A DNA stretch of 64,000 bases from Exiguobacterium sp. RIT594 (GTDB lineage Bacteria; Bacillota; Bacilli; Exiguobacteriales; Exiguobacteriaceae), in NCBI RefSeq assembly GCF_003339585.1, contig NZ_QPKF01000001.1:744001-808000 (forward strand), given 5' to 3'. The notes beneath the pieces are model-generated. The model had not been told where the DNA came from. It made no database searches and saw nothing but the letters and a program-made list of their open reading frames with translations. Positions 56,615 to 64,000 of the stretch are shown here, piece by piece; position 1 is the stretch's first letter; each line of letters begins with the position of its first letter. The translations under genes and the position numbers were made by a program.

Positions 56615-57205
56615 ATGAGGTTTGAGCAATTTAAACAAGGTCACTTACGGGTCTTCGTGTCAAAGCAAGAACTGTCTGCCCATGACGTTCGACCAGAAAC
56701 GTTGGCTGTCGGAAAAGGACAAACATTATTACGTAATTTACTAGAAGAAGCAGAATCAAATTACGGATTTCATGCCGTCGGGACACTCGACTTTTTCGTC
56801 ACATTTTTTCCGAATGACGGGATGTTGGTCGATGTTCGGCGTGAAGGTGCCTTGCCGGAAGAAACGTTTGAAGAATTTGATCAAGTGGAAATCAGGATGA
56901 CGGTCGATATCGTGCATCATGTCTTATATCAACTGGATCAGTTGGAAGATGTCATTCAAGCGAGTCATGGTCTTGGGCGTCACATCGATCAAACGGAAAC
57001 GGGTGGTACGCTGTATTTCTTTGAAAACCGTTATTATTTATACTTCCAAGAACAAATGAAGCAACACGTTGAGCAGACGATTACAACGATTCTGTCGGAA
57101 TACGGATCACCGAGTCCGAAAAGTCCACTCGTGATGTCGGAATACGGCAAAACGATTCTGTTGGAACAAGCGGTTCCGGCTCTGATCGCAACCTTTACAC
57201 CTTGA
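56615..57205 (+). CDS. ypbH: MecA-family ClpC adaptor (YpbH-like paralogue)
   Basis: Protein of 196 residues of the MecA family, which deliver substrates to the ClpC ATPase. The N-terminal region (MRFEQFKQGHLRVFVSKQEL, in part) is followed by an acidic linker and a C-terminal ClpC-binding domain (GGTLYFFENRYYLYF). The length and locus match B. subtilis YpbH better than MecA. It lies 59 bases after the MerR gene with TGGAGGAG upstream and could be cotranscribed with it. Confidence 0.85.
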   Translation: MRFEQFKQGHLRVFVSKQELSAHDVRPETLAVGKGQTLLRNLLEEAESNYGFHAVGTLDFFVTFFPNDGMLVDVRREGALPEETFEEFDQVEIRMTVDIVHHVLYQLDQLEDVIQASHGLGRHIDQTETGGTLYFFENRYYLYFQEQMKQHVEQTITTILSEYGSPSPKSPLVMSEYGKTILLEQAVPALIATFTP

Positions 57206-57247
57206 TTCGGATGACCCGTTTTAATCGGGAATCGTCAACGTGTAGCT

Positions 57248-57288
57248 AAAAAGTCACTTCACCGAATGGATTCGGGAAGTGACTTTTT
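57248..57288. terminator. Intrinsic terminator after the MecA-like gene
   Basis: AAAAAGTCACTTC (57248-57260) and GAAGTGACTTTTT (57276-57288) form a long stem that continues with CCGAAT/ATTCGG inside. A-rich and T-rich flanks would let it work in both directions. Confidence 0.92.
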
Positions 57289-57341
57289 ATGTGTCTGAAC
57301 GGTTCTTGCGACCATTTTGTGTTTTTTCATACAAAAAGTGA

Positions 57342-57350
57342 TGGTATGAT
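57342..57350 (+). promoter_or_regulatory. Extended -10 promoter for ddl
   Basis: TGG precedes TATGAT (57345-57350), an extended -10 element. No good -35 is seen 17 bases upstream (a T6 run). It is placed about 34 bases before the ddl start. Confidence 0.55.
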
Positions 57351-57383
57351 AAGCATTGAACGTAAGATGAAGGAGTGAACAAG

Positions 57384-58331
57384 ATGAAAGTGGCAGTATT
57401 GTTTGGCGGAATTTCTGGTGAACGTGAAGTTTCATTAAATAGTGGGAAATCGGTAATTAATGCGCTGGAAAGTAAAGGGCATGAAGTCGTTGCCGTCGAC
57501 TTTCATCCAGAGCGTGCGGAGGAAATCTTAAATCTACAAGTCGAGGCCGCTGTCATTGCCCTTCACGGCAAGTTTGGTGAAGATGGTCGTGTCCAAGCAC
57601 TACTAGAGATGGCAGGCATTCCATATACAGGTTCAGGAGTATTGGCGTCAGCGTTAGCGATGGACAAGGCGCGCTCGAAAGTACATTTCGAAAAAGCAGG
57701 CATTCGAATTGCGCGGGATGTGTTGGTCGAGCGAGGGGACGACATCGAACAAAAAGTCAAACAATGGGACAAGCAATTCCCTTGTGTCGTCAAGCCGGCA
57801 CAAGAAGGTTCTTCGAATGGTTTAACGATTGCGACGGACGAACAGATGCTGCGTCAAGGCATCGAACTGGCTTTTGAGGCGGATGATGCGGTTTTGATTG
57901 AACAATTCATCAAAGGGCGTGAAGTTACAGTACCGGTTCTCGGGGCGAAAGGACAAGAAAAAGCCTTGCCGGTCATTGAGATCATTCCGAAAAATGAATT
58001 TTATGACTATGAGTCAAAATACGCAATCGGTGGATCGGAACATATCTGTCCGGCACAGTTTGACGACAAGACGACACAAACCTTACAGGAATGGGCTGTT
58101 TTAGCCCATCAAGTGTTAGGATGCGCCGGTTATTCGCGGTCCGATTTCCTTGTTCCCGATGAAGGGGCACCGGTTATTCTGGAGACGAATACGTTACCGG
58201 GGATGACCTCTACGAGTCTGTTCCCGGATGGTGCACGAGCTGTCGGAATCGACTATCCGGAACTGGTCGAAACATTTATTGAACTGGCGATTATGCGTCA
58301 TCAAAGTGAATCGGCAAGCAAAAAAAAATGA
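57384..58331 (+). CDS. ddl: D-alanine--D-alanine ligase
   Basis: ATP-grasp ligase of 315 residues that makes the D-Ala-D-Ala end of the peptidoglycan stem. LFGGISGEREVSLNSG, ALHGKFGEDG, KPAQEGSSNG and the C-terminal EINTLPGMT-type motif (here ETNTLPGMTSTSLFP) are present. YTGSGVLASALAMDK is typical. Tyrosine/phenylalanine selectivity at the active site, which separates D-Ala-D-Ala from D-Ala-D-Lac ligases, was not resolved here. ATG 57384 lies eight bases after AGGAG; a GTG at 57375 overlaps the ribosome site. Confidence 0.94.
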   Translation: MKVAVLFGGISGEREVSLNSGKSVINALESKGHEVVAVDFHPERAEEILNLQVEAAVIALHGKFGEDGRVQALLEMAGIPYTGSGVLASALAMDKARSKVHFEKAGIRIARDVLVERGDDIEQKVKQWDKQFPCVVKPAQEGSSNGLTIATDEQMLRQGIELAFEADDAVLIEQFIKGREVTVPVLGAKGQEKALPVIEIIPKNEFYDYESKYAIGGSEHICPAQFDDKTTQTLQEWAVLAHQVLGCAGYSRSDFLVPDEGAPVILETNTLPGMTSTSLFPDGARAVGIDYPELVETFIELAIMRHQSESASKKK

Positions 58332-58347
58332 AAATGAAGTAGATGGT

Positions 58348-58361
58348 AGAAAGCGCTTACA
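58348..58361. promoter_or_regulatory. cre-like site (CcpA) before glutamate dehydrogenase
   Basis: AGAAAGCGCTTACA matches the cre consensus TGWAANCGNTNWCA except at the first base. It lies about 40 bases upstream of a TATACT (58402-58407). CcpA repression of the catabolic glutamate dehydrogenase RocG is established in B. subtilis. Confidence 0.55.
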
Positions 58362-58462
58362 AATATGGTGGTAACCCCTTTCATTACGGCTCGGAAAAAG
58401 GTATACTTTATCCGAACAAGGAAACGGCATAGGGGATGCCACTTATGGGGAGGAACGTTGGA

Positions 58463-59728
58463 ATGATCACTGACCAACAACACGCAAATCATCGCAAGAA
58501 TGTACTCGAAGCAACACAAGAAATCGTCAAGGAAGCACTTGAAAAACTTGGTTACCCAGACGAGATGTATGAACTGTTGAAAGAGCCACTCCGGATGTTG
58601 ACAGTCCGGATTCCGGTTCGAATGGATGACGGATCAACCAAAATCTTTACCGGTTACCGTGCCCAGCATAATGATGCTGTCGGCCCGACGAAAGGTGGAA
58701 TTCGTTTCCATCCTAACGTAACGGAAGTCGAAGTCAAGGCATTGTCCGTCTGGATGAGTCTCAAGGCAGGAATCGTCGATTTACCTTACGGCGGGGGTAA
58801 GGGCGGAATCATCTGTGACCCACGTGAAATGAGTTTCCGTGAAATTGAACGGTTAAGTCGCGGATATGTTCGTGCCATCAGTCAAATCGTAGGTCCGACG
58901 AAAGATATTCCGGCACCGGACGTCTTCACGAATTCACAAATCATGGCGTGGATGATGGATGAGTACAGTCGAATCGATGAATTCAACTCACCAGGCTTCA
59001 TTACTGGGAAACCATTAGTGCTTGGTGGTTCCCATGGTCGTGAGACGGCAACGGCAAAAGGTGTCGCCATCATGATTCGAGAAGCGGCTGCCAAAAAAGG
59101 AATCACGCTTGAAGGGGCACGTGTCGTCGTTCAGGGATTCGGTAACGCGGGAAGCTTCTTATCGAAATTTATGCATGATCTCGGTGCGAAAGTCATCGCC
59201 ATCAGTGATGCATACGGAGCATTACACGATCCGAACGGTCTTGATATTCCGTATCTACTCGATCGTCGCGATTCATTTGGTACGGTAACGACCCTTTTCA
59301 AAAATACGATTTCGAATAAAGAGTTGTTGGAACTGGAATGTGATATTTTAGTCCCGGCAGCCATTGAAAATCAAATTACAGAAGACAATGCCCATGACAT
59401 TAAAGCGAGTATCGTGGTCGAAGCGGCAAACGGTCCGACGACGAACGAAGCGACGAAGATTTTAGCGGACCGTGATATTTTGATTGTTCCGGACGTTCTC
59501 GCTTCAAGTGGTGGTGTAACAGTCTCTTACTTTGAATGGGTTCAAAATAATCAAGGATACTACTGGACGGAAGAAGAAGTGCATGAAAAACTTGAAAAAG
59601 TGCTCGTGAATTCCTTTAACCAGGTGTATCAAACGGCTCAGACAAGAAATGTCGACATGCGACTTGCAGCATACATGGTCGGTGTCCGGAAAATGGCGGA
59701 AGCGTCACGATTCCGTGGTTGGGTTTAA
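58463..59728 (+). CDS. gudB: NAD-specific glutamate dehydrogenase
   Basis: Hexameric enzyme of 421 residues that deaminates glutamate to 2-oxoglutarate. Substrate and catalytic motifs are intact: [30 protein letters not shown] and the Rossmann [11 protein letters not shown]. The sequence tracks B. subtilis GudB/RocG closely to the end (EASRFRGWV) and lacks the inactivating VKA repeat of the cryptic laboratory gudB allele. Three in-frame ATGs exist; ATG 58463, nine bases after GGGAGG, fits best over 58436 and 58445. The gene order gudB-ypdA is the Bacillus gudB locus. Confidence 0.95.
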   Translation: MITDQQHANHRKNVLEATQEIVKEALEKLGYPDEMYELLKEPLRMLTVRIPVRMDDGSTKIFTGYRAQHNDAVGPTKGGIRFHPNVTEVEVKALSVWMSLKAGIVDLPYGGGKGGIICDPREMSFREIERLSRGYVRAISQIVGPTKDIPAPDVFTNSQIMAWMMDEYSRIDEFNSPGFITGKPLVLGGSHGRETATAKGVAIMIREAAAKKGITLEGARVVVQGFGNAGSFLSKFMHDLGAKVIAISDAYGALHDPNGLDIPYLLDRRDSFGTVTTLFKNTISNKELLELECDILVPAAIENQITEDNAHDIKASIVVEAANGPTTNEATKILADRDILIVPDVLASSGGVTVSYFEWVQNNQGYYWTEEEVHEKLEKVLVNSFNQVYQTAQTRNVDMRLAAYMVGVRKMAEASRFRGWV

Positions 59729-59736
59729 TCTAAGTC

Positions 59737-59767
59737 AAGCTCACTTCTAAGTGAAGTGAGCTTTTTT
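59737..59767 (+). terminator. Intrinsic terminator after gudB
   Basis: AAGCTCACTTC (59737-59747) pairs with GAAGTGAGCTT (59753-59763), followed by more T. Confidence 0.92.
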
Positions 59768-59842
59768 GTATGGTTATTTCTTTCTTCAGCCGGAAAGATT
59801 TGCTAAGATGAAAAAAAAGCAAGCGGAAGAGGCGAAAGAGAT

Positions 59843-60832
59843 ATGTTGGATTGTATCGTCATCGGCGCAGGACCTTGCGGGTTATCAGCTGCAATTGAAA
59901 TGCAGGACCGGGGATTGTCCGTCGAAGTGATTGAAAAAGGAAATATCGTGGAAGCCATTTATCAGTACCCGACACACCAGACGTTTTTTTCAAGCAGTGA
60001 AAAATTAGAAATCGGCGGTGTGCCTTTTATTAATAAAGAATTGAAACCGAAACGGCAAGATGCACTCGTTTATTACCGGGAAGTGGTACGGCGAAAAGAA
60101 GTTATCGTGCGACCATTTGAGACGGTTCAACACGTCGCGCACATCGACGGCGGGTTTAACGTGACTTCGCTTCGCAATCAGCAAGTCGTGACACGGGAAG
60201 CCAAATCGGTTGTTCTCGCGACCGGTTATTATGGACTGCCGAATAAGATGAATGTACCGGGGGAAGAGTTGCCACACGTCTTCCATTATTTTAAAGAAGG
60301 TCATCCGTTTTATGGCCAGGACGTTGTCGTAATCGGCGGGAAGAATTCGAGTGTCGATGCGGCAATTGAACTTGAAAAAGCAGGTGCCCGTGTGACGATG
60401 TTGTATCGCGGCGAATCGTATAGTCCATCGATTAAACCGTGGGTCCTGCCGAATTTTGAATCCCTGGTCCGGGCGGAAAAAGTGACAATGGTGTTTGACG
60501 CAACGATTGAAGAAATTACGAATGCGGAAGTGTTATATTCTGTTCACGGCGAACAGTTGGCTGTCAAAGCTGATTTTGTCTTCGCGATGACGGGTTACAC
60601 ACCGGATATCGGACTGTTCGCCGATGCCGGAATTGAAATCGATTCAGAAACAGGCATCCCTGTATTTGATGAAGTGACGATGGAGTCGAACATCGACGGC
60701 ATCTATATCGCTGGTGTTGTTGCAGCCGGATATGACGCCAATAAAATCTTCATCGAAAATGGACGATTCCATGGTGAATTGATTGCCGACAGTCTCCTGC
60801 ATCGTCTGAAACAAGAAACTGCACGATCATAA
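59843..60832 (+). CDS. ypdA: Bacillithiol disulfide reductase YpdA (Bdr)
   Basis: FAD/NADPH-dependent pyridine nucleotide oxidoreductase of 329 residues that reduces oxidised bacillithiol. The FAD site IVIGAGPCGLSAAIEM, the VLATGYYG turn and the second Rossmann motif VVIGGKNSSVDAAIELEK are present, with a GVVAAGYDANKIFIENGR C-terminal region. It lacks the CxxC of thioredoxin reductase; the single cysteine in GAGPCG is the family hallmark. It is followed by the oppositely oriented asparaginase gene. Confidence 0.93.
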   Translation: MLDCIVIGAGPCGLSAAIEMQDRGLSVEVIEKGNIVEAIYQYPTHQTFFSSSEKLEIGGVPFINKELKPKRQDALVYYREVVRRKEVIVRPFETVQHVAHIDGGFNVTSLRNQQVVTREAKSVVLATGYYGLPNKMNVPGEELPHVFHYFKEGHPFYGQDVVVIGGKNSSVDAAIELEKAGARVTMLYRGESYSPSIKPWVLPNFESLVRAEKVTMVFDATIEEITNAEVLYSVHGEQLAVKADFVFAMTGYTPDIGLFADAGIEIDSETGIPVFDEVTMESNIDGIYIAGVVAAGYDANKIFIENGRFHGELIADSLLHRLKQETARS

Positions 60833-60844
60833 TGTATATGTACA

Positions 60845-60877
60845 CAAAGGGAGAGGCGTTCATAGCCCCTCCCTTTG
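60845..60877. terminator. Hairpin between convergent ypdA and ansA
   Basis: CAAAGGGAGAGGC (60845-60857) pairs with GCCCCTCCCTTTG (60865-60877) with one mismatch. The flanking T or A content is modest, so it is a likely but not strong terminator for both directions. Confidence 0.6.
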
Positions 60878-60889
60878 TTGTCTGTTCTT

Positions 60890-61858
60890 TTATTCGACGC
60901 GGAAAGATTCTTCCAAAGCAGGGTGCGTCGCACTAATCTCAAGTTCGATCATTAATTTCAACCGTGCTTTTTGAGAATTCAGTCCATTTGAGAAAATCAC
61001 ACCGAGTTCTTTTAACTGTTGTCCGCCCCCGGTATACCCGTATACATCCTGGACGATTCCGTTGAAACAACGACTGACGATGACGATCGGCATTTGTTGT
61101 GTCAGTGTCTGAATCGCATCGACCAGGCTCGGCGGCACGTTTCCTTGACCGAGTACTTCTAGCACAAGGCCATCGTAACCGAGTTCGCTGACCGCAAGCA
61201 GTAAATCAGGCTCCATCCCGGCATAGACTTTGAGGACAGCAACGCGTTTGCTCAATTGTGTCACCATGTGGGTTGGTTTGAGAAGCGGTGTGTTAAATAA
61301 GTAAACATGATCTTTCGTCACCATACCCAAATTTCCGAAATGGACGGATTTAAAAGTATCGACGGAAGAAGTATGAGTTTTTGTGACGTTAAATGCAGAG
61401 TGGATTTCCCCGTTGAAGACGACGAGGACCCCTTTGTCTTGAGCAGCCTTACTGACGGCAACCCGTAAGGCGGTAATCAAATTAAATTCACCGTCTGATC
61501 CGACCTCATTGGAAGAACGCATCGCACCAGTCAAAACGATCGGGATCGGCGCTCCAATCGTGAGCTGGAGAAAGTATGCCGTTTCCTCTAACGTATCCGT
61601 GCCGTGTGTGATGACGACGCCGTCATATGCACCGTCCTCTAATTCCTTATCGATGAAGTGAGCAAGTCGCAACATGATTTCTGGTGTGATATGCGGAGAC
61701 GGCAGATTGGAAAAGTGGCGTGTTGTAATGTCAGCAATGTCGGTCGCTTTGGGCAATGAGGCATCCAACGGATTGATTTCATTAGGTAAAACGTGACCGG
61801 AATGGTTTTGCGCCATGGCGATGGTGCCTCCGGTATGAATCAAAAGTAGTTTTTTCAT
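60890..61858 (-). CDS. ansA: L-asparaginase, type I
   Basis: Cytoplasmic asparaginase of 322 residues converting asparagine to aspartate and ammonia. Both active-site threonine motifs are present: LLLIHTGGTIAMAQN at the N terminus and VITHGTDTLEETAYFL near residue 85. The SSVDTFKS and VLEVLGQGNVPPSL segments also fit. No signal peptide is seen. It stands alone on the reverse strand between ypdA and prsW, which adjoin in B. subtilis, so it is an insertion in the conserved order. Its catabolic role fits the neighbouring glutamate dehydrogenase. Confidence 0.93.
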   Translation of the reverse strand: MKKLLLIHTGGTIAMAQNHSGHVLPNEINPLDASLPKATDIADITTRHFSNLPSPHITPEIMLRLAHFIDKELEDGAYDGVVITHGTDTLEETAYFLQLTIGAPIPIVLTGAMRSSNEVGSDGEFNLITALRVAVSKAAQDKGVLVVFNGEIHSAFNVTKTHTSSVDTFKSVHFGNLGMVTKDHVYLFNTPLLKPTHMVTQLSKRVAVLKVYAGMEPDLLLAVSELGYDGLVLEVLGQGNVPPSLVDAIQTLTQQMPIVIVSRCFNGIVQDVYGYTGGGQQLKELGVIFSNGLNSQKARLKLMIELEISATHPALEESFRVE

Positions 61859-62009
61859 TAAGTAGTCGTCGTCGTAAAACGAGCAACCTTCACCTTCTTT
61901 CCCGTCATTTTCATTAACATTGTACCCTTTTTTTCCAGAGAAACAATGGGTGCGGTTTTCTTTTTTGATAGAAACCTTTATTCTAAGAGAATAGGAAGGG
62001 GGAGGAGAC

Positions 62010-62669
62010 GTGTTACCAATCGTTTTCTCAGGAATTGCCCCAGGAATTGCATTGCTGACATATTTTTATCTGCGTCACGAACATGAATCAGAGCCCGTAG
62101 GGTATATCCTGCGTAGTTTTATTTTCGGGATACTTCTTGTTTTTCCTTTAATGTTCATCGAATACATCATTCAAAATGAGTTTGGAGGACTGGAACCGAT
62201 TCAATTGGTTCGTTCTGCTGTGACGGAAGAATTTGCAAAATGGTTTGTTGTGTTTTATACCGTCTATATCCATCAGCGGTTTAATGATTATTATGACGGA
62301 ATCATTTATGCGGTCGCTTGTTCCTTAGGATTTGCGACACTGGAAAATATTTTATATTTGATGGTCAATGGGACGGTTGAACATATGATTTTCCGGGCGT
62401 TGTTACCGGTCTCCGGACATGCTTTATTTGCAGTCATCATGGGATTTTTTATGGGGAAAGCTAAATTTTCGAATCATCCGTATCGCTGGCTCGGATTATC
62501 GATTTTTGTTCCGATGATTGTACACACTATCTTTAATTTGTTAATATTGGAAAATGGTGGTATATCTATTGTGCCGATTTTATTTATGATTGGATTATGG
62601 ACGGTCGGTCTGTATCAAATTCGAAGTGCAAATCGTTTGAACCAACGCCACAATAGAAAAAGTAACTGA
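62010..62669 (+). CDS. prsW: Membrane protease PrsW (site-1 protease for anti-sigma factor)
   Basis: Polytopic membrane protein of 219 residues, CAAX-protease-like superfamily. The N terminus SGIAPGIALLTYFYLRHEHE, the glutamate motif TEEFAKW and the later histidine motif SGHALFAVIMGFF are family hallmarks. In B. subtilis PrsW cuts RsiW before RasP/RseP, whose gene is also in this window. It starts at GTG 62010 close after GGGGGAGGAG. In B. subtilis sleB and ypeB follow; here ypfA comes next. Confidence 0.92.
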   Translation: MLPIVFSGIAPGIALLTYFYLRHEHESEPVGYILRSFIFGILLVFPLMFIEYIIQNEFGGLEPIQLVRSAVTEEFAKWFVVFYTVYIHQRFNDYYDGIIYAVACSLGFATLENILYLMVNGTVEHMIFRALLPVSGHALFAVIMGFFMGKAKFSNHPYRWLGLSIFVPMIVHTIFNLLILENGGISIVPILFMIGLWTVGLYQIRSANRLNQRHNRKSN

Positions 62670-62694
62670 ATAGAATGGGCTGGGAGAGAGTAAG

Positions 62695-63351
62695 ATGATA
62701 GAAACCGGAGATTTAGTCATGTTGACCAATCAAGAGGACCGTCAAGGGCGAACGAAAGTGACAGCCGTGACGAACCGACTGATTTGGATTGAGGCACCAA
62801 GTGAAGTCTCGACGTTAAAAACTTTTATCTTGTCAGATCAAGAACAAGTCGGATTTTACTTTTTTAAGGAAAAAGGAAAGCTGTATGGATTTGAGACGGA
62901 AGTCGTCGAACGTCAAAATGATCCGTTACGAGGTCAACGGTATGCGTTACGCCGGCCAAAAGAAGACATGATTCAGCGTGTCCAGCGCCGGCAGTTCGTC
63001 CGTGTGCCTCAATTGTTGGATGTAGCTGTTCATCCACATAAAACGGCTTTTGAACCATTCACTTCTGTGACGCTTGATTTATCGGCAGGCGGAATTTTAG
63101 TATTGGCTAATCAAATTCCAGTCGAAGTGAAGGAAGAGCTGGAATTAACCTTTTTATTGCCGACGGGAGACGGCGTGACTCATACAGTCGATGTTTTGGC
63201 AGAACTTGTCCGTGTTGACCCGAGAGAGGCCCGTTACGAACTAGCTTTTCAGTTTACTCGGATCAATGACCGAAATCGTGAACTGGTCTTACGGCACTGT
63301 TATCAAGCGCAAATGAAAAATTCACGGCGTGGGACGAATCCATTCACGTAA
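62695..63351 (+). CDS. ypfA: PilZ-domain c-di-GMP receptor (YpfA/MotI-like)
   Basis: Protein of 218 residues: an N-terminal YcgR-like domain and a C-terminal PilZ domain. The c-di-GMP-binding motifs are complete, RRQFVR (the RxxxR part) and DLSAGG (D/NxSxxG). In B. subtilis YpfA/MotI binds c-di-GMP and disengages the flagellar stator MotA. That role is plausible here since the flagellar operon is intact. GGGAGAGAG lies upstream. It precedes cmk as in Bacillus. Confidence 0.92.
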   Translation: MIETGDLVMLTNQEDRQGRTKVTAVTNRLIWIEAPSEVSTLKTFILSDQEQVGFYFFKEKGKLYGFETEVVERQNDPLRGQRYALRRPKEDMIQRVQRRQFVRVPQLLDVAVHPHKTAFEPFTSVTLDLSAGGILVLANQIPVEVKEELELTFLLPTGDGVTHTVDVLAELVRVDPREARYELAFQFTRINDRNRELVLRHCYQAQMKNSRRGTNPFT

Positions 63352-63371
63352 GGGCATTTTTTTGCTATGAT
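63344..63371 (+). promoter_or_regulatory. Extended -10 promoter for cmk
   Basis: TTCACG (63344-63349) and TATGAT (63366-63371) are 16 bases apart, with TG (63363-63364) one base upstream of the -10 hexamer. The -35 overlaps the end of ypfA. Confidence 0.55.
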
Positions 63372-63428
63372 AACGGTCGATACTACACACCACTTACGTT
63401 GGTGATGATGGAAGGAACGAAGTCACTC

Positions 63429-64000
63429 ATGAAGAATATTCAAATTGCCTTAGACGGACCTGCAGGGGCCGGGAAAAGTACGATTGCCAAACAGTTAGCA
63501 GCACATCTCGATTATGTGTACATCGATACAGGGGCCATGTACCGTGCCGTCACGCTGGCCGCGTTAGAACAGGGGCTTGATTTAGAAGATGGTCCGGTCC
63601 TTGGAGAATTGATGAAATCACTCGATCTCCGTCTGACACCGGGAGAACACGGTCAACGGGTCTTCATCGGAGAACGGGAAGTGACGGAAGCGATTCGAAC
63701 GAATGAAGTGACGAATAACGTTTCGTTTGTCGCCCGTCAGGCAGAAGTCCGGTCGGCGCTTGTCATTGCCCAACGCAAACTGGCGGAACATGGAGGAATC
63801 GTCATGGACGGTCGTGACATCGGCACAGTCGTCCTGCCTGAAGCCGAACTGAAAGTCTTTTTGACGGCATCGGTCGAAGAACGCGCCAGCCGCCGCCACC
63901 GTGAGAATGTCGCCCGCGGAATGGACAGCGATTTAGAAGCATTACAGGAAGAAATTGCCCTGCGCGATCAGCGAGACAGCGAACGGAAGGTTTCCCCGCT
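63429..64000 (+). CDS. cmk: Cytidylate kinase, 3' end cut by the window
   Basis: Phosphorylates CMP and dCMP. The frame is open from ATG 63429 to the window end, giving 190 residues of an enzyme usually near 225. The P-loop is GPAGAGKST, followed by YIDTGAMYRAVTLAAL, FVARQAEVRS and VMDGRDIGTVVLP. The ribosome site is weak (AAGGAAC about 12 bases upstream). Located after ypfA, as in B. subtilis. Confidence 0.95.
   Translation, partial: MKNIQIALDGPAGAGKSTIAKQLAAHLDYVYIDTGAMYRAVTLAALEQGLDLEDGPVLGELMKSLDLRLTPGEHGQRVFIGEREVTEAIRTNEVTNNVSFVARQAEVRSALVIAQRKLAEHGGIVMDGRDIGTVVLPEAELKVFLTASVEERASRRHRENVARGMDSDLEALQEEIALRDQRDSERKVSP

Noticed and set aside
58436-58462. ATG 58436 or 58445 as the gudB start
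   Set aside because: They lie before or within the GGGGAGG ribosome site; ATG 58463 gives the length of known glutamate dehydrogenases.

Overview
The window is chromosomal DNA from a low-to-mid GC Firmicute of the order Bacillales, most likely Exiguobacterium. The backbone is collinear with Bacillus subtilis: the distal fla/che operon, then rpsB-tsf-pyrH-frr-uppS-cdsA-dxr-rseP-proS-polC, rimP-nusA-infB-rbfA-truB-ribF, rpsO-pnp-mlpA, rnjB-ftsK, fer-ypbB-recQ, and gudB-ypdA-prsW-ypfA-cmk. The sporulation genes that interrupt this order in Bacillus (ylxY, dpaAB, tepA, sleB-ypeB) are absent. A FemX-like bridge transferase sits beside a MurE. Both points suit a non-sporulating relative with lysine-type peptidoglycan. 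The genus assignment is inference.

Layout. 1-13477: end of the flagellar/chemotaxis operon (fliY, cheY, export apparatus fliO-flhA, flhF-flhG, cheA-W-C-D, sigD, swrB-like), mostly with overlapping or nearly touching genes. 13464-22528: rpsB to proS, with hairpin terminators separating expression units. 22612-34078: polC, then the rimP-nusA-infB translation/transcription operon, whose leader carries a candidate attenuator, then rbfA, truB, ribF and an autoregulated-looking rpsO. 34214-45254: RNA turnover (pnp, RNase J), an M16 peptidase, a three-gene overlapping cell-wall cassette (MurE, FemX-like, M15 peptidase) and an FtsK/SpoIIIE translocase. 45352-52329: a nucleoside uptake island with two paralogous BMP lipoproteins around a GntR regulator, then an ATPase and two permeases, with cre-like (CcpA) sites and repeated palindromes. 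52333-59767: ferredoxin, a YpbB/RecQ pair, a small membrane protein, a MerR/cobalamin-domain regulator with the CarH-type Wx9EH motif, a MecA paralogue, ddl and glutamate dehydrogenase with a cre-like site. 59843-64000: bacillithiol disulfide reductase, asparaginase (reverse strand), PrsW, a PilZ protein and the start of cmk.

Functionally this is core genome: motility control, macromolecular synthesis, wall building, and nitrogen/nucleoside scavenging under carbon control. I found no transposon, prophage, CRISPR array, tRNA or rRNA gene. No stretch of 300 bases lacks a gene; the largest gap (52627-52918, about 290 bases) lies between divergent genes and holds the ferredoxin promoter. I do not see an unmistakably new multi-gene system. 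The best leads are the CarH-like regulator, the GntR/CcpA circuit on nucleoside import, the rimP-nusA leader, the split RecQ/HTH pair and the MurE-FemX cassette.
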